Of a stretch of DNA of 64,000 nucleotides, positions 1 to 13,082 are shown piece by piece. Within the stretch, counting starts at the first letter, position 1, and each line of letters begins with the position of its first letter. A program made the position numbers and the translations under genes. The DNA comes from Sinohyriopsis cumingii (Eukaryota > Mollusca > Bivalvia > Unionida > Unionidae), in NCBI GenBank assembly GCA_028554795.2, contig JAPYKE020000037.1, positions 6,756,501 through 6,820,500 on the forward strand. The letters are read 5' to 3'. The notes below the pieces were generated by a model. The model had not been told where the DNA came from, did not search any database, and saw only the letters and a list, made by a program, of their open reading frames with translations.

Positions 1-24
1 ATCCGTTCCCTTTGTTCTATGGGA

Positions 25-1206
25 TTAACTCTGGATCGTTTCCATGGAGACAGTAGTAAGGGGGGCAGTGGCACGCCTTGATGGAAAATTTCTCATAATA
101 TCTAGGAAGATCGATTTCAACTCGTCCCTGAAACGTCTGTTCATAATTATATAGATCCAAAAATTTGCATGGAAACTTAGCAACAAGGCAATCTCGTATA
201 TAAGATGGAAAAGACGATATTCTCTTTGTGCCAGGATTCCTTGACCGCTATGCCTTTTGACTACAGTCACCAGTAGAAAAATACCGTATGGGATTTCTGG
301 AATCATGAAGATGATAGCAATACAGACCACAATAATGGAGACTCTTTTATTTTGTTTATCCCTCTCTCGACTTTGTTCTGCACTGAGCGAGAGTTTTCGA
401 ATGTTTGGACGAAACAACTTTTGGATCATTAGGATTGTGAGAACAAGTAATAACACGCACGGCAGTATATTCACAAGTAACAGAGTTATCCACAGATAGG
501 TGCAAAGTTTCACACATGGATTTTCCCTAGCCCACCGACAGAAACCTTGTGTTTTGTCTGCTTTCTTCTCATTAAGATGGTAAGTATGGATGACGAACGC
601 ACATATAGTGATGATGGTGACTGCGATCAAAGTTCGGCGAGTAGTCAACCAAGAGTTTGTTTTGAATGGAAACCAGACACAAACAAATCTTTGAAATCCT
701 AGCAACAATGTCTGCCATATGGACATCGTGTGGAAAGCCTGGGATATATAAAACTTAGAGATCATTAATGCCTCACACCAGCTTTCACTCAGACCGACCC
801 ATCCCTGCTTTCCACTGGTGACGACATGTATATACGTAGGCAAGGTTACAAGTCCAGTAAGAGAGTCCGATATTGCGACGAAGAGAAGGATAAGGTTGGT
901 CGTTGTTCTCATACTTTTTCGGACGAAAACTGCTACGATCAGCACATTTGCAAAGGTCGTTAGAATAACAAGGAATGTCCAAACATAGATATAAGCATTT
1001 TCTTCGAAATCATGCAATGGGTAAAAGAACACCGAATAATATGAATCATCGTAGTAATGATCAAAGCTAAGATTTGGGAGCAGATGATGGCTGTCTTGGC
1101 TCCCATTTACTGTAGAATATTCCGAAGAATTTGGCCCCGAAGTGTCATTGTCTGGAAGCATATCCGATTCCTCGTGCTTCTCCAAGCTTCTATTTCCATG
1201 TGACAT
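25..1206 (-). CDS. Class A GPCR, sex-peptide/myoinhibitory-peptide receptor-like, copy A
   Basis: Intronless 393-residue rhodopsin-class receptor, predicted to sit in the plasma membrane and bind a neuropeptide. The N-terminal 70 residues are acidic and carry several N-glycosylation sites (N5, N26, N34, N45). Seven hydrophobic segments follow at about 71-95, 103-128, 145-178, 191-210, 235-262, 289-316 and 333-356. Family landmarks visible: N87 in TM1, D114 in TM2, C144 at the top of TM3, P249 in TM5. The DRY motif is replaced by QRF (172-174) and NPxxY by NFWIY (348-352); a QR-aromatic motif is what I recall from sex peptide/myoinhibitory peptide receptors, so the subfamily is inference. The start is set by an in-frame stop shortly upstream and by alignment with the paralogue at 29655-30932. 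The frame is intact. Confidence 0.85.
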   Translation of the reverse strand: MSHGNRSLEKHEESDMLPDNDTSGPNSSEYSTVNGSQDSHHLLPNLSFDHYYDDSYYSVFFYPLHDFEENAYIYVWTFLVILTTFANVLIVAVFVRKSMRTTTNLILLFVAISDSLTGLVTLPTYIHVVTSGKQGWVGLSESWCEALMISKFYISQAFHTMSIWQTLLLGFQRFVCVWFPFKTNSWLTTRRTLIAVTIITICAFVIHTYHLNEKKADKTQGFCRWARENPCVKLCTYLWITLLLVNILPCVLLLVLTILMIQKLFRPNIRKLSLSAEQSRERDKQNKRVSIIVVCIAIIFMIPEIPYGIFLLVTVVKRHSGQGILAQREYRLFHLIYEIALLLSFHANFWIYIIMNRRFRDELKSIFLDIMRNFPSRRATAPLTTVSMETIQS

Positions 1207-2012
1207 CTGGCTTAGCTGAGATACGTTTATCTATCTTTTCAAAGTCTGAAAATATTTTAAGCGGATAGATTTACTATACTTTCAATGCAAGAATTTTTCG
1301 TACATACTTGATTGTAATACGCATGTCATGAGAACTCTCATGTATGAACGTGATAATATTTATTACTTTCCTGGATACGTTTCTTCTGTTAGAACGTTTG
1401 ACATTAGTATACCAGATCAAATTTCTATTTAATATGTAAAGCTTCCTTATATTCCTTTCTTATAACGTTTAGCTCGATACAGCGTTTGATTTGTGTTGTT
1501 CGCCTGTAACAAATGGCTCAGTTATAACGTATTTATCACCTGAGGCTTCTAGTTCAATTAAAAAACAACGACGGTCCTTTAGCGAACAAAGCATAACACA
1601 AAATCGACAAGTAACGAAAACATGATAATAAAACGTCATTAATAACCAGCGATGATATGGAACAAAGGCGTGATAATCATACCTTGTTCATAATTTGTTT
1701 CTTACAATCGCGGATTGCTGGTTCAATGGAATCCTGAAATAGTTTCTGAAGATACTTTAGAAATATCCTTTGGCTGTTTTATGTATATTTAATTTATATT
1801 ATGTGCTTGACCTTTGTCAGTGATTGAGAATAGATTTTTTGCCTACGTGATTTTCAGAATTTGTATAGATTGTTAGTTCGGTTTGAGTTCAATGCCTAAC
1901 CTTATTTATTATATTAGATTGTACTAGAAACCTGGACTTGTTTACAAGTTAGGGACGGTTTCTGGAAAATACAATTGCACAATGGGTCAAATGATAGTCT
2001 CTCTCTCTCTCT

Positions 2013-2015
<3 letters not shown>

Positions 2016-2102
<87 letters not shown>
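2016..2102. repeat. (TA)n microsatellite preceded by (CT)n
   Basis: An uninterrupted TA dinucleotide run preceded by a short CT run at about 1998-2014. The surrounding 1261-3010 holds no gene I can support. Confidence 0.95.
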
Positions 2103-2104
<2 letters not shown>

Positions 2105-2697
2105 CGACAGAAACAATTATTTATTTCTTTTGTAAGCTCAGTTTTGTAAGCTCAGTTTTGGACTATAACACAATTTTCGGATTATTGTCAGTTCTTTTAA
2201 AGATATTCTGGATAATATAATTAATTATAATTCGTCAAGATTGTTGGAACATTAACATTTTCAAAATTATTGGTACATCAACACATTAAGTACTGAAATT
2301 CATACGGTACCCAATTTACTTTTAGACTTGTGATAAAATATTTAGGATTATCTGGTATCAAATTCACAATTCCTCTCATATTTTAATTTTTTAACTGACA
2401 TAAATAAATGATTCATTAATTTTACTAACTTTTTTATTGCTTAGCTTCTTTCTGTTAATTAGTTTGAAATTATAGATTTGCAACAATTTAGTTCTAAACA
2501 GTTATGTTGACTAATTAAGTACAGCGTGAAGTTTTCAATTCTGATTGTTGTGAACATGTCTGAAATTTTCCCGGTGAGTAAAATAAAATATGTTTGATTA
2601 TACACAAAATTAGAAATGAAAATATTAGGAATATACGTCAAAGTACCTACGTGCTCCAATCCAAAGATGCCTAACGTACCTTGATGACGACGACTAC

Positions 2698-2722
2698 AAC
2701 AACAACAACAACAACAACAAAG
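2698..2722. repeat. (CAA)n short tandem repeat
   Basis: Eight or so CAA/ACA trinucleotides in AT-rich non-coding sequence. It resembles the CAA-rich tail of the local SINE family and may be the remnant of one. Confidence 0.7.
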
Positions 2723-3018
2723 TTACAACAGCAACAAAGGTGCGTACATTAAATGAACTTTCCGCAATGAATATGGTTTACCGTTCAAAGCGTGATCTTT
2801 CTACAGAATGTGTTGCAAACTGTTTTGTTAAGGCAGGAGTTATTGAGGAATGTTAATGAACCTCTCGCTATGGAGCGTGACTCTTACACAGGTTTGGTAA
2901 AAAGGATGCATATTTCTTAGATTGTGTTCATTCCTAACGTGAAACTGTCACAGGTGTGATACGAAAATGTGTCCTGCCATGTGGATATTGTTTCCGATGT
3001 TAGTGATTACCTGAAGGA

Positions 3019-3200
3019 GGAAGAACCCGGGGTGGGGGGGGGGGGGCAGATAAGAGCCACTGACTCATGGATAGCTACCGACAAACTTTCTCATTTACCC
3101 ACATTAACCGAGCCCTAGACTAGAACCATAGTGGACATTGATTGGGTGGCATTGATCGGTAAAGACGATCGCTTTAGATCACTCAGCCACCAAGGACCCC
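3019..3200 (-). mobile_element. Degenerate tRNA-derived SINE
   Basis: Read on the minus strand it begins with a diverged copy of the SINE head seen at 42321-42570 (GGTCC..., a box-A-like region, then a box-B-like region) followed by the family body ending at the plus-strand run that starts GAGGAAGAACCCGG. A G-run interrupts it near 3030-3048. Copy B of the duplication has no SINE at the matching place (around 31570), so it inserted after duplication or was lost from B. Confidence 0.6.
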
Positions 3201-4020
3201 TTCAACACTCTATTAGTATGTGATATGTAACAGTCGTATGTGTAATATATATCAAATATGTATGTTATGGCTAGCACCTACGTAATGGCTATTGCTTTGA
3301 TAATACGAATGTTCGTTGATAATTGTCAGGTATGCACTTGGATACTAACACTTGTCTTGTGTCAGAAATAAGATTATAAAATTCTAACCTAAATTGCTGT
3401 TTCCTCATTTGCTTATTTAACCTAATATATATTTCTTTGTGCAAGTGTTTACGGAGTCACGAGGAATGTCGTCATTGAATGGGGGCAGGGTGCATGGGGC
3501 ACGGCTTGAGGTGGAAGCCCAATGTTTCAAAGTCTTTCCATGGCATTCCAGGCAAATGTTTACTTACGCCAGACCGTTTATGATCGTGCTACTGTTATGA
3601 TCACTGAATACATATTACAACTTAATGCTAAAGTTGTATACAAAATATTGCATTCTTGACAGCCAGACCTTGAACACTACGAAATATTATAACGTTTGAA
3701 CATGGCTGATGTCACAATTACACTGGCGACATTTCAGCAAGGACAGGTTTTACCATATAAGAATTTCAATTCAAGCATTAGTCCCTGTCCCTTGTCTAAA
3801 GTCCAACTGGTCCCAGTTAATAGAAATCAACTAATGTCTGAATTTGAAACTGCTATCGTATAAATATTGACAACCCAATCCTATCTAAGAAAATACCTTC
3901 TTTTCCCATTTAGGAGATCAATCTGCCCGTAGAAAATATGTGTTCTACATATTCAATGCTTTATTCTTCTGACTCTCTCACCATCTCCATATCTTCAATT
4001 ACCAGGGTTTCCGTACTTTC

Positions 4021-4066
4021 TATACTTAGCATGGCCTGGTTCTGTTTCATTAACAGTGTCACCTAT
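4021..4066 (+). other. Single-copy progenitor of the 46-bp minisatellite
   Basis: These bases match one unit of the 46-bp array found at 32840-35125 in the duplicated copy, including the central CATGGCCT-like core and the ACAGTGTCA segment. Flanks on both sides match the flanks of the big array (the CT-rich stretch at 3970-4000 with 32612-32640; CACCTATATG at about 4058 with 35175). Copy A therefore holds about one unit where copy B holds about fifty. Confidence 0.65.
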
Positions 4067-5799
4067 ATGTTTATAAACAAACTTCGGTAGAAACCCTATG
4101 ACAAATAGTACAAAGGTATGTAAAATCTCTTTATTGAATTAATTAATAAAGCCTGGTTAACAATCAATGCTAACTCTCATCACACTCATGCTTTTGTCAG
4201 CCAACTTGCAAGCAGTCCTATCGTGGACATGTTTTGATTGATACAAAAGTCAAAAGTAGGTAGAGCGTCGGTTACCGGACTGGACTATTAGATTATTAAG
4301 GCCACATTATCCAAGTTTGAATGCAGAAATAGAAAAGACGATCCGCAGATCATAACATGGCAACTCACAATTATTATATTATTTATTTAATTAATTAAAC
4401 TGTGTTAAGCTCTGAAAGTGTTCGAGCTACACAGGTCCGTGATGCTGGGCTCCCACCCAAAACAATCTTTCTGATATCAATGTGCACTAGATATTTATTA
4501 TGGAACAAATGTCTTGTATAAAATAGCAATCATTATGAACAAAAGACAGCATATAAGGTATTACATGGATGATAACTATTGGTATATGTTATTCCCAAAT
4601 TGTTATATAATTCTCTGTGTAGTAATAAAGTTTACCTGTCTACAAAGCGTTGGAACAAAAAGATGGAGAAGACTCAGGAAAATGAACGTTTGCCGCCCTG
4701 AAATATAAATATTCGGGAGAAAATCTACCTTGATGTCACATCGTATCGAGAATCTAGAAATTGTCAAGAATGACTGTGTGACAATATAATCTTTCGACTT
4801 ATTTATTTTATTATACCTCAAACCACGTAGAGGTTATCTAATTAGTAAGAGTAACAGTAACATAATTCAAACCTGTATTATGAAAGCATTTAATACGTTA
4901 CCCCGGTTAGAAAAGTTTCCTCATCGCAAAATGCTGTGTCGTCTTTGAAATAATTTTCCAAATGTTGCACTTGAAGCGACGCTCTTCGTATCATTGACTC
5001 TAGATATCTCCCAATGTGTCCACTTAACAGATACGTTGCATATCTGATCAATTGTCTCTAATATCCTGATGTACATGTGTTCAATATGCGCAGTTCTCCG
5101 TCTGAAATATTGTTGAAGTGGCAACTCCGGCTCAGCCTTTAGCTCAGTAGTTAAGGTGATTGATATAACCCTGTGTTTGGTCTGTAAAGAAAAGTTAACA
5201 TCTGGGATCGATAAAGCTATAAGGAGAAATTTAATATTGTGGTCACTGTGAGTGCAAGGAAAAAGTACCAACCGCATTTTGTTTTCTCTATTTAATTTTG
5301 AAACAAGCTTAGCCATATGCTAACGGCGTGGGGATGTAATACACTGTATAACTGGTTAACACATATTGTTACTAACCTGATCTACTATATATTCGATTTA
5401 CATAACATTGAAAGTACCAGATGGAGCAAGAAGGAGTGCGATTATACCAGCTCTAATAAAACAATAACACTTCAATTAGATGTTCCCGATGTGACCGATC
5501 CATATAAAAGGCCACGAAATAGATATGGTGGAAGAGTTGTGAGGACAAATGGTTGCGGCCTCATCATCCATTAGAACATCTGAAGTAACCGGGTAGGCCA
5601 ACAAAATAATAAGCTGGGCGGCTGTTACTGTAATTGAGCCGTCCTACTCTCGCTGATTAATGCTTCAATACCATATTCTATTACTTGAACAAATATCCTG
5701 CTACAAGGTGTTTTTGTATGCGGTAATGAGTCTTACTGGGATAATATAATTGTATCATTTAGAAGACCATAATACCACCTATAGTGGCTTCATTGAGCT

Positions 5800-8100
5800 A
5801 TCGATAGGTATTTCAGTTGAATTCGCCACAGGTAATGGCACACCATGAGTTGTTTTGATCTGGTTTCTTTGGATTTGGCGCTGCACAAGTTATGTGGGAC
5901 ATCATGCTGGGACATCAACCGCGTGGATGTTATTCTTAGTACAATCAGCGCAGTCATCAGCACCACTTTAAAACTGGGATATTAATCAAAGCTTAGAATC
6001 CTTGGTGGTTGGCACGCAGCAAAGTAAACTACACCATCACCGTCGCTAGTCTTTACTTTATTAACCTCCACGGCATTAAGACGACGGAACCGGGCATAGG
6101 TTACAATCTATGCAAACTTGGTATTAACGGTACATAAGGGCAGTACTGCCTTTCTGGCTAACGCTTCACACCAAAGCCTTGCAACTAGCTTTGTGTCCAT
6201 GTTTTCGCCAGAAACCTTCTTAGGTGAGCACATCATACAGGATGTTTATCCACTCTAACCATGTTTGGCTTTCGCAATTGGTTACCACATATAAAAAGGC
6301 CGATAACGTGTAATTAGACGTGCAGTACAAATCATTGATGCAACATGACAATCCTGACAACGGAGTATTGACGCAGCTTGCAAAACAATTACTTGACAAC
6401 CATTATAAATGATTTACAAGTGGAGAATCTACGCCAGCTGTGATTGAAAAGTATAAATTCATATTATAATGGAACGAAAATGGAAATTATTAAGGCACTG
6501 AGCATTGGGTTGTATCCATAGCGCCCTGAGGTAACCATCTGTTAGCTATGGATAATTGCGCTTGGCAAAACAGATAAAAGTGCTATCCTAAACAGCTTTG
6601 CTGGCTCGATTGCAACTACAATGCATTCTGATATTCTGCGAAGCGAATTCATAATAAAATATCCTTAGTGATATGTAATACTATGTATCACTCGTCTCGC
6701 CGGCAGGAACAACATAGTTCTTATCGAGAAAGATGTATTCTTTCATTTTAGAATGATCAGCCAGCAAATGAAGCAATCACTAAACCTGTGAACAGACGGA
6801 ACTCTAATCGTGACTCTTGACTAGCTTGTTGAAGACAATGCCTTTCCTGGATCTACATATATAATTAAGGCAACTGAGATTTGCTTGGACACCATCGCCG
6901 TTTTGCTGGTACCGTCTTTCGGCATATTGCAATATGTCTTCAGCTGTCTTCAGAGGAGCCCTCTACCCCACCCCAAACAATTAAAAATTTACACTAATCT
7001 CCTTACTGTGGAATATGAATGTGCCGCGGTACTCAAAGAACGATGATACCCATAAGTTTAGCTTGAAAAGAAATTTCGATGGTTGAAAATTCCCTACTTG
7101 CTGAGACTCAGACGTAGCAGTGGTGTGGTATATACAAAAGGTACTACTGTACCGTCAATGCTGTCGAGGCACACTGTGGTGGTTATGGCGGGGAATGTAG
7201 CGGAATCGACCTGTTGTCAACAATCATCGCCTTTCCATCACAACCTGCACTGGAATCGCGTTGTCTGGGACTGAATACGAAGTCTATGAGCCGCAACATA
7301 AAACACGAGATTCGCTTGTTGATCAAAACCGTTTCAATATAATCCACGACCACGTGTCATAGGCTCTTTACAACAATAAGGTATCCAAGGAATAATTTGA
7401 GTTCATTCTCGACGAGAATGACAAATATGTATTCCATAAACAACGAGCCTTGGATGAAAATGCAGTAAAAGAGCTAATTACCCGCCTAAAGGACGATGCA
7501 TCCTTAGATCTCTTGAAAAAATATAACATTGATGACTGCATCTGACAATTCATGATAGCCGTGTTCGATAGACGGGCACATTTGAGTCATCTGGAAAACT
7601 GCTTTCCAAACAATAATAATAACAAGTCAACAAAATGTGCATTTAAATGATTTATGTTACAATCGAGTGCACACCAAAATCAGCTAATACTATTCAGGAA
7701 CACCTTCATACTTTACTAAATTATAATAAAAGTTAAGACTTTGAAATATTAGCGGCTGTCTATTTCATTCAAATGAAACCGGCAGCGTGATTTTTGAGTA
7801 TATACCATCAAATGCGCACCAGAATAATTTGTCCGTACGCCTCAATAATCCCATTCTAAGAAAGGAAAGACGTTCTCCTGGCTGAAAAATCATAAGGGTT
7901 GAAACTAGAGAAAGATTCTCTCCGCTATGGACTTTAAAAAAGCCCAGACAGGTTGTACTAAATTTAAAGTTATTTTGCCAAGTAATATTTAAACAGTGTA
8001 CAATAAGCTTAACCGCGTCAGTTCTTGCAAAATATACTTACAGAACAATATTAAACGGGTTGCAGAAGTGACCGTTTGTGGTTGGAACGCAAGATGTCGG
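5800..8100 (+). other. Decayed sequence conserved in both duplicates, no intact gene
   Basis: Parts of this stretch (6120-6560, 6880-7560) align with 38460-39480 in copy B. Copy B there has somewhat longer open stretches (for example 38483-38764), as if an old coding or transposon sequence had decayed in both. I recognise no family, and the short ORFs in the two copies are not the same frames throughout. No function is assigned. Confidence 0.35.
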
Positions 8101-10679
8101 CAATCAATCCACTCACCAAGCGAGCAGTCAGCATGCACATAATCTTCTGGTGGTGACTAGTATATTTGGCTATTTTAGTATATGTTGAAGTTAAATGCTA
8201 CTACCAAACTAGATACCTTTAAGACCAACAACCGTAATTTTGTTCTGCACAGAAATAGACCACTGAAGTGTGCTTTAAATCAATGTTGTGTATGTCAATA
8301 TTATTTTGCAACTTTTAGTACATGAATTTGTCTAGGTTTTGTGCAGTGACTATATTTATAGTAATTTTCTGAAAACAAAACAATGCGTAGTTAATTTTGT
8401 GTCAATTGGTATAATTATATTTTTATAGATAAGCTATAAATAGGTGTTTATAACTTCAAATTAAACTATACATTGAATCTGTTGATACGTTTGAGTTAAT
8501 TTCCCATTGGGTGATAGGCTCTTAGTATAATTAATTAATTTGCCATATAATGGGTTAAGTCATATGAGTGAATATTGTGAAATATTAGAGCGTGTAGTAA
8601 GTTTATGGCGTGGTGTATATTGCGACATATATTCGTAAGAGACAGTGATGATATATTTAAGGAGAAAACTGAGCAATTAATTAATTCCTATTTCGGATTC
8701 CTAATTTGGAGTCTCATATACTGCATACCTGCTGTACTATTTGCTTTTCTTCAAAAGTGTTTAGTGTTATGTTTTCAAATTATTTGAGAGGACACATTTG
8801 TTTACATTATTCAAAGAAATCGTAAGGAGATCATGGCACTGATATATTGTTCTGGGACTATTGTAAATTATTCAGATTTTATTTGGACAATGCCATATTG
8901 ATGCACCAGGACTGTTGACAGATCAGTACATTCGAGACCTGAAATTGATTCCGAACATTTGATTATTTTGGATTCAGATATATATTTTTAAGACCATTTT
9001 TTATTTTTTTTTGCAATACTGTTAAGATTCTCTAATATTTCTTTTATAATTTCGATAATACAATTATTTGTTATCTTTCAAAACACGTGATGGTTTAGCT
9101 TCTTTATGTTACTTCTTTTTATTACAGCAGATTTGCTACGTTATTTATATAGTACGCTACCGCAGAATTTACATATAAAATAAAAAAGGAAGAAGATTGA
9201 AATAACACAGCATAAGAGATTAGAGATGTAAGTGACTTTAAACAATACAGTTTGTCATTCTTAATTTGAATATATACATTTGGATATTGCTTCCCATAAT
9301 GTGGTTTACTCTGGCATACTTTATAAAATATGTCATTGAAAGATTGATATTTCTACTCATGGCACAAATCATCATTACTTCATTAGATTTTGTCACCGAT
9401 AAAATGGAGAAATCCTCAGGTGTCTCGTCACCGTCACGTGCGAAACGAATTCCAAGCTACTTTGTTCATTATTATGCTCCCAAAACAAATCTCATTGTAT
9501 TTCCTTTTAGCTGTTTTATTAAGTCTTATTTGGCCGATAAAGGGCGCTCATGGGAGTAAATACGCCTGCTTTAGATGAGGTATAGTTACTTTTTACACTT
9601 GAATCACGCAAGTGTTCATTCTTGCTTTTTTCAAGATGTTACTTGTTTAAAGTAAATGATGTGTATAAAAACACAAATATAGTAGTAAAGGTTTTGTTCA
9701 GAATTTTAATATATATATATTTCAAGTGGAATATCGAAAATGTCCTCTAATGGAATGCATCAACTGGAATACTTTCTTCTGTCACTACTCAGAGGTTCTC
9801 ATGGACACAGATATCTGTCAGTTATCAAACATGAAAATCTTTTTCTAAAGAAACAGAATTATATTCAACTGTTTAACTATAAAAATTTAGCAAATAAATT
9901 TTTCCCTGGAACACAAAGTGAAAATTAAAAAAAAAAAAGAACTTACGGTATTGCGAATCAAGTCCCGAAAAATCCAAGAATGACTGACACAAATCCTCAC
10001 AATTACAAGATTATATAGTTTGCTACTTGACCTCAGACTGCAATTCAATTTTTCTATAAAAGTAATTTCAAAATCTAGACCCAAATAAACATATTTGCTT
10101 CTTCTATTAATAATGATCCCGATATTAGTTGCTTACAGTGAACAAAATAAAAATGTCAGCCAGGTCAAGCAGAAATGCATTAAGTTTTGGGAAATGGACG
10201 TGCCCAGCATATAATATTACATTAGAATAGTAATTAGATACAAATGTTTTAAAACTAACAAACAAATAATCAACTTAAATATGCATAACACTTCCCTTCA
10301 TAAAGAAAAAGAAATGTTTATGCAGTAAAGCTTTCTTTATACTAAAAGTCAAATAGACATGAGGTAAAAGAATTACATGAGATAAAATCTTAAGAATGAC
10401 ACAAAGTATGCATGGAACACTATATTTGAAAGTACATCTGCTATTCAATTGTCTATCCCTAAACGTGCCTGATGTCAATAAGATATTCTTGCAACTTCAA
10501 ACTCTACTTTAATAATCACTGATTTTTGTTTTTGATCTTGCCGATGGAACCAAGGGAATTGATATCAATAAACACGATACATATGTCAAGGGTTCATCAG
10601 TTATAGAAAAATTGGAACAAAATTTTCGATAGCATCCAACCATACCTAAAAATAATATCAGTTGCTTTTTACTGATAGG

Positions 10680-11490
10680 AAATGGAATTCAGAAATAGTC
10701 TTGACCTTATCATCTGTAGCTTTAACTTGTTCATGTCCCACGATATGTCCTAGAAATGTTACACAAGCATGGCAAAACTCACTTTTGGATAAATTAATTG
10801 TCAAATTTGCATCAGTGAGCCTCAAAGAATTTCGGAATTGTCGCTAAATGATCTTTCCATGTGCCCTTTAGGATGATGACATCATCGATGTAAGCATCAC
10901 CATTATCAAGACCAGATGTAATCATGCTCATTAACCTTGAAAAGTTCTTGGCGAACCATTCATCCCGAACGGCATCACTTTATAATAACAATGTCCGTCT
11001 GTAGTCACGAATGCCGAAATTTCCATTGCCCTTTCCGTAAGTGGAAATTTCCAAAATCTTCTTGGAAGGTCACATTTGGTGGCATAGTTTATATTTTCAA
11101 TTTTATCCATGTAGTTATCGATTTGTGGTAATGAAGATGAATCTACTTTAGTCATTCTCTTAACCATTCTATAATCAGCGTACATGTGGAAAGTATTATC
11201 TGGTTTCGGAACAAGTACACATGGCTCTATAAAATCATTCTTCAGCAAATACTGAATTTCGTTTTTCAAACATTCCTGTTTGAGATGGATCATCCTCTAT
11301 TGGTATTTTTTTCACAGGTGTGGAATTTACAATTTCAATGTCATGGTATATTGTATTTGTTCTTTTAAGAACATCTGGAAATAAGTGCTCATATTCAAGT
11401 AATAACTGTTGTAGTTTATTCTTTTCTTGTTGTTGGAAATGTTCTGGTCTAGATAATTCATAGCTTAAATCGTCAGTGTGTGGGGAAGGT
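10680..11490 (-). pseudogene. Gypsy-type reverse transcriptase remnant
   Basis: The longest open piece (10931-11293) has the RT finger/palm signatures: VPKPD, an ADYR motif, a CDL at the first catalytic aspartate region, and the KVMPFGM block. The catalytic box YIDD is encoded at 10892-10881, just past the end of that ORF, in a shifted frame. The upstream piece inside 11235-11500 carries the linker typical of the integrase-first Gypsy group (LFPDV). Stops and shifts scatter between the pieces, so this copy cannot make active enzyme. Confidence 0.8.
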
Positions 11491-11520
11491 ACAACTAAAT
11501 TAATTACGTGATTAAGATGG

Positions 11521-11662
<142 letters not shown>

Positions 11663-11679
11663 ACATACTCCGCTAACAT

Positions 11680-12585
11680 ATTTATACGGCACAGTTGTTT
11701 GTGTTTTCCCCTCGTTGGATTATTGATTAGATCATTTACCTTCCCTTCAGCTATGTAAGGACCATAATACTTGGCCTGAAGAGGATTTTGTGGCACGGGC
11801 AATAGATCATGAACTCTATCGCTAGGCGGAATATTTTCCATTTTATTTTTATCATACCTTAATTTCATTTTTAATTGAGAAGAGTGCAGATTAGTTCTTG
11901 CAACCTCACAAACCAATGCTGAAAATTGGAAACATAATAGAGAAGATTAATTTATATATCTTCAATAAAAAGAAGTTTATCTTTGAACAACGTCAGTGGT
12001 TCATGCACAGTATGTCCAAAAACTAGTTCAAAGGGACTGAATCATGAAGATCCCTGAACTGATTCCCTAACAGCAACAAGTAGTAAATGAACACCTCCAT
12101 CCCAACCTTTACCCGTATCAAAACAAGATGACCGAATCGTTATTTTCAAAGTGCGATGAAATCTTTCTAATGTCCCTTGACTCTTGGGGTGATAGGCGGA
12201 AGACTATACTTGTTGGATTCATAATTCGTACATAACGTGCTGGAAAATTCCAGACATAAAATTCAGACTGAACTGATTTCGGAAGGCCAAAAGGAAGGAG
12301 TAAAATCCTTTATAAAAGCTTTTACTACTGTTTTAGTTACAATATTCCTCTAAGGTAGTGCCTCTGAGAGCCTTGTTGGTGCACACATTATGGTCAACAA
12401 GTATTGGTTACCTGACTTAGATAAGGGACCAACAGAATCTACAATTATTCTACTAAATGGTTCGTCAAATGCAGGAATAGGTTGCAGATGAGCCTTATGT
12501 ATCTTCTAATTTTGTTTGGCTATCATTTGACACGTGTGACAATATAATTAACTTTCTGATCGAAACAAGGCTCTTCAGTTGCAAA
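11680..12585 (-). pseudogene. Gypsy-type integrase remnant
   Basis: On the minus strand the CxxC half of the zinc-binding domain appears near 12545-12515, followed by the catalytic-core aspartate in VDSVGP (12444-12427). The second conserved block (NFMSG... through the SQG-LERFH segment that holds the catalytic glutamate) lies about 12260-12080. The C-terminal region, ending in INMLAEY, is open in 11680-11916. Several in-frame stops occur. The histidine half of the zinc domain is absent, so an internal deletion seems to have preceded the CMC insertion. Confidence 0.75.
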
Positions 12586-12849
12586 TGGCACTGGTCAACA
12601 GTGAAATCATTACTGACTTGAAAAGGCCCTAATCTGTAGTATTTTGGTGTGCCGAACACGAATATAACCGTGAAAAATTTGTATTGGCTCTCGTTTTGAA
12701 GATATTCATATACCTCATTTTCTATGCTTCACTGTGTAAATTTCTCCAGTAGGACTGCAGCAACATCCGGAATAATGATGTAACATTGCATAATACCATC
12801 ATGCTCACATCATCCACAGTTGATTGCATCATTTTCTGATGCAATGCAA

Positions 12850-12969
12850 TACTAATGCCATGCGGCTGCTGAAGTAAGTTGACGTCAGCAGTGTACTATA
12901 CATGTGTAGGCCTATTATACTAATGCCAGGCGGCTGCTGAAGCTGACGTAAGCAGTGTACTATATAAAG
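12850..12969 (+). promoter_or_regulatory. Transposase promoter: duplicated CRE-bearing block and TATA box
   Basis: Two similar blocks of about 50-70 bp stand in tandem (starting about 12850 and 12919), each with ACTAATGCCA, CGGCTGCTGAAG and a CRE-like site (TGACGTCA at 12880-12887; TGACGTAA at 12944-12951). A TATA box, TATATAAAG, follows at 12961-12969, about 115 bp before the transposase start codon. The same arrangement is present in copy 2. Confidence 0.6.
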
Positions 12970-13082
12970 CCCAATCAGATAGGTTCAGCATTTAAAATAT
13001 TTTAGACGTTGTGCGAGACAGTTCAAGCTACTGTTACATAAAACTTATTATTTTATCCATTTACGTACAATAAAGAACAGTA

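Larger units (their letters stand above)
1..9890. repeat. Segmental duplication, copy A
   Basis: Direct repeat partner of about 29650-43690. Collinear blocks matched by eye: GPCR genes (25-1206 with 29655-30932), 3240-3500 with 31620-31830, 3930-4090 with 32600-35200 (the minisatellite expanded inside B), 4440-5600 with 35560-36540, 5760-6560 with 38300-38900, 6900-8460 with 38930-40320, 8600-9000 with 40430-40850, 9010-9200 with 42215-42620, and 9240-9880 with 42690-43690. Apart from the receptor I see no intact gene here. Short ORFs such as 4921-5316 and 9266-9559 are not conserved as frames in B. Exact ends and divergence need alignment. Confidence 0.8.
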
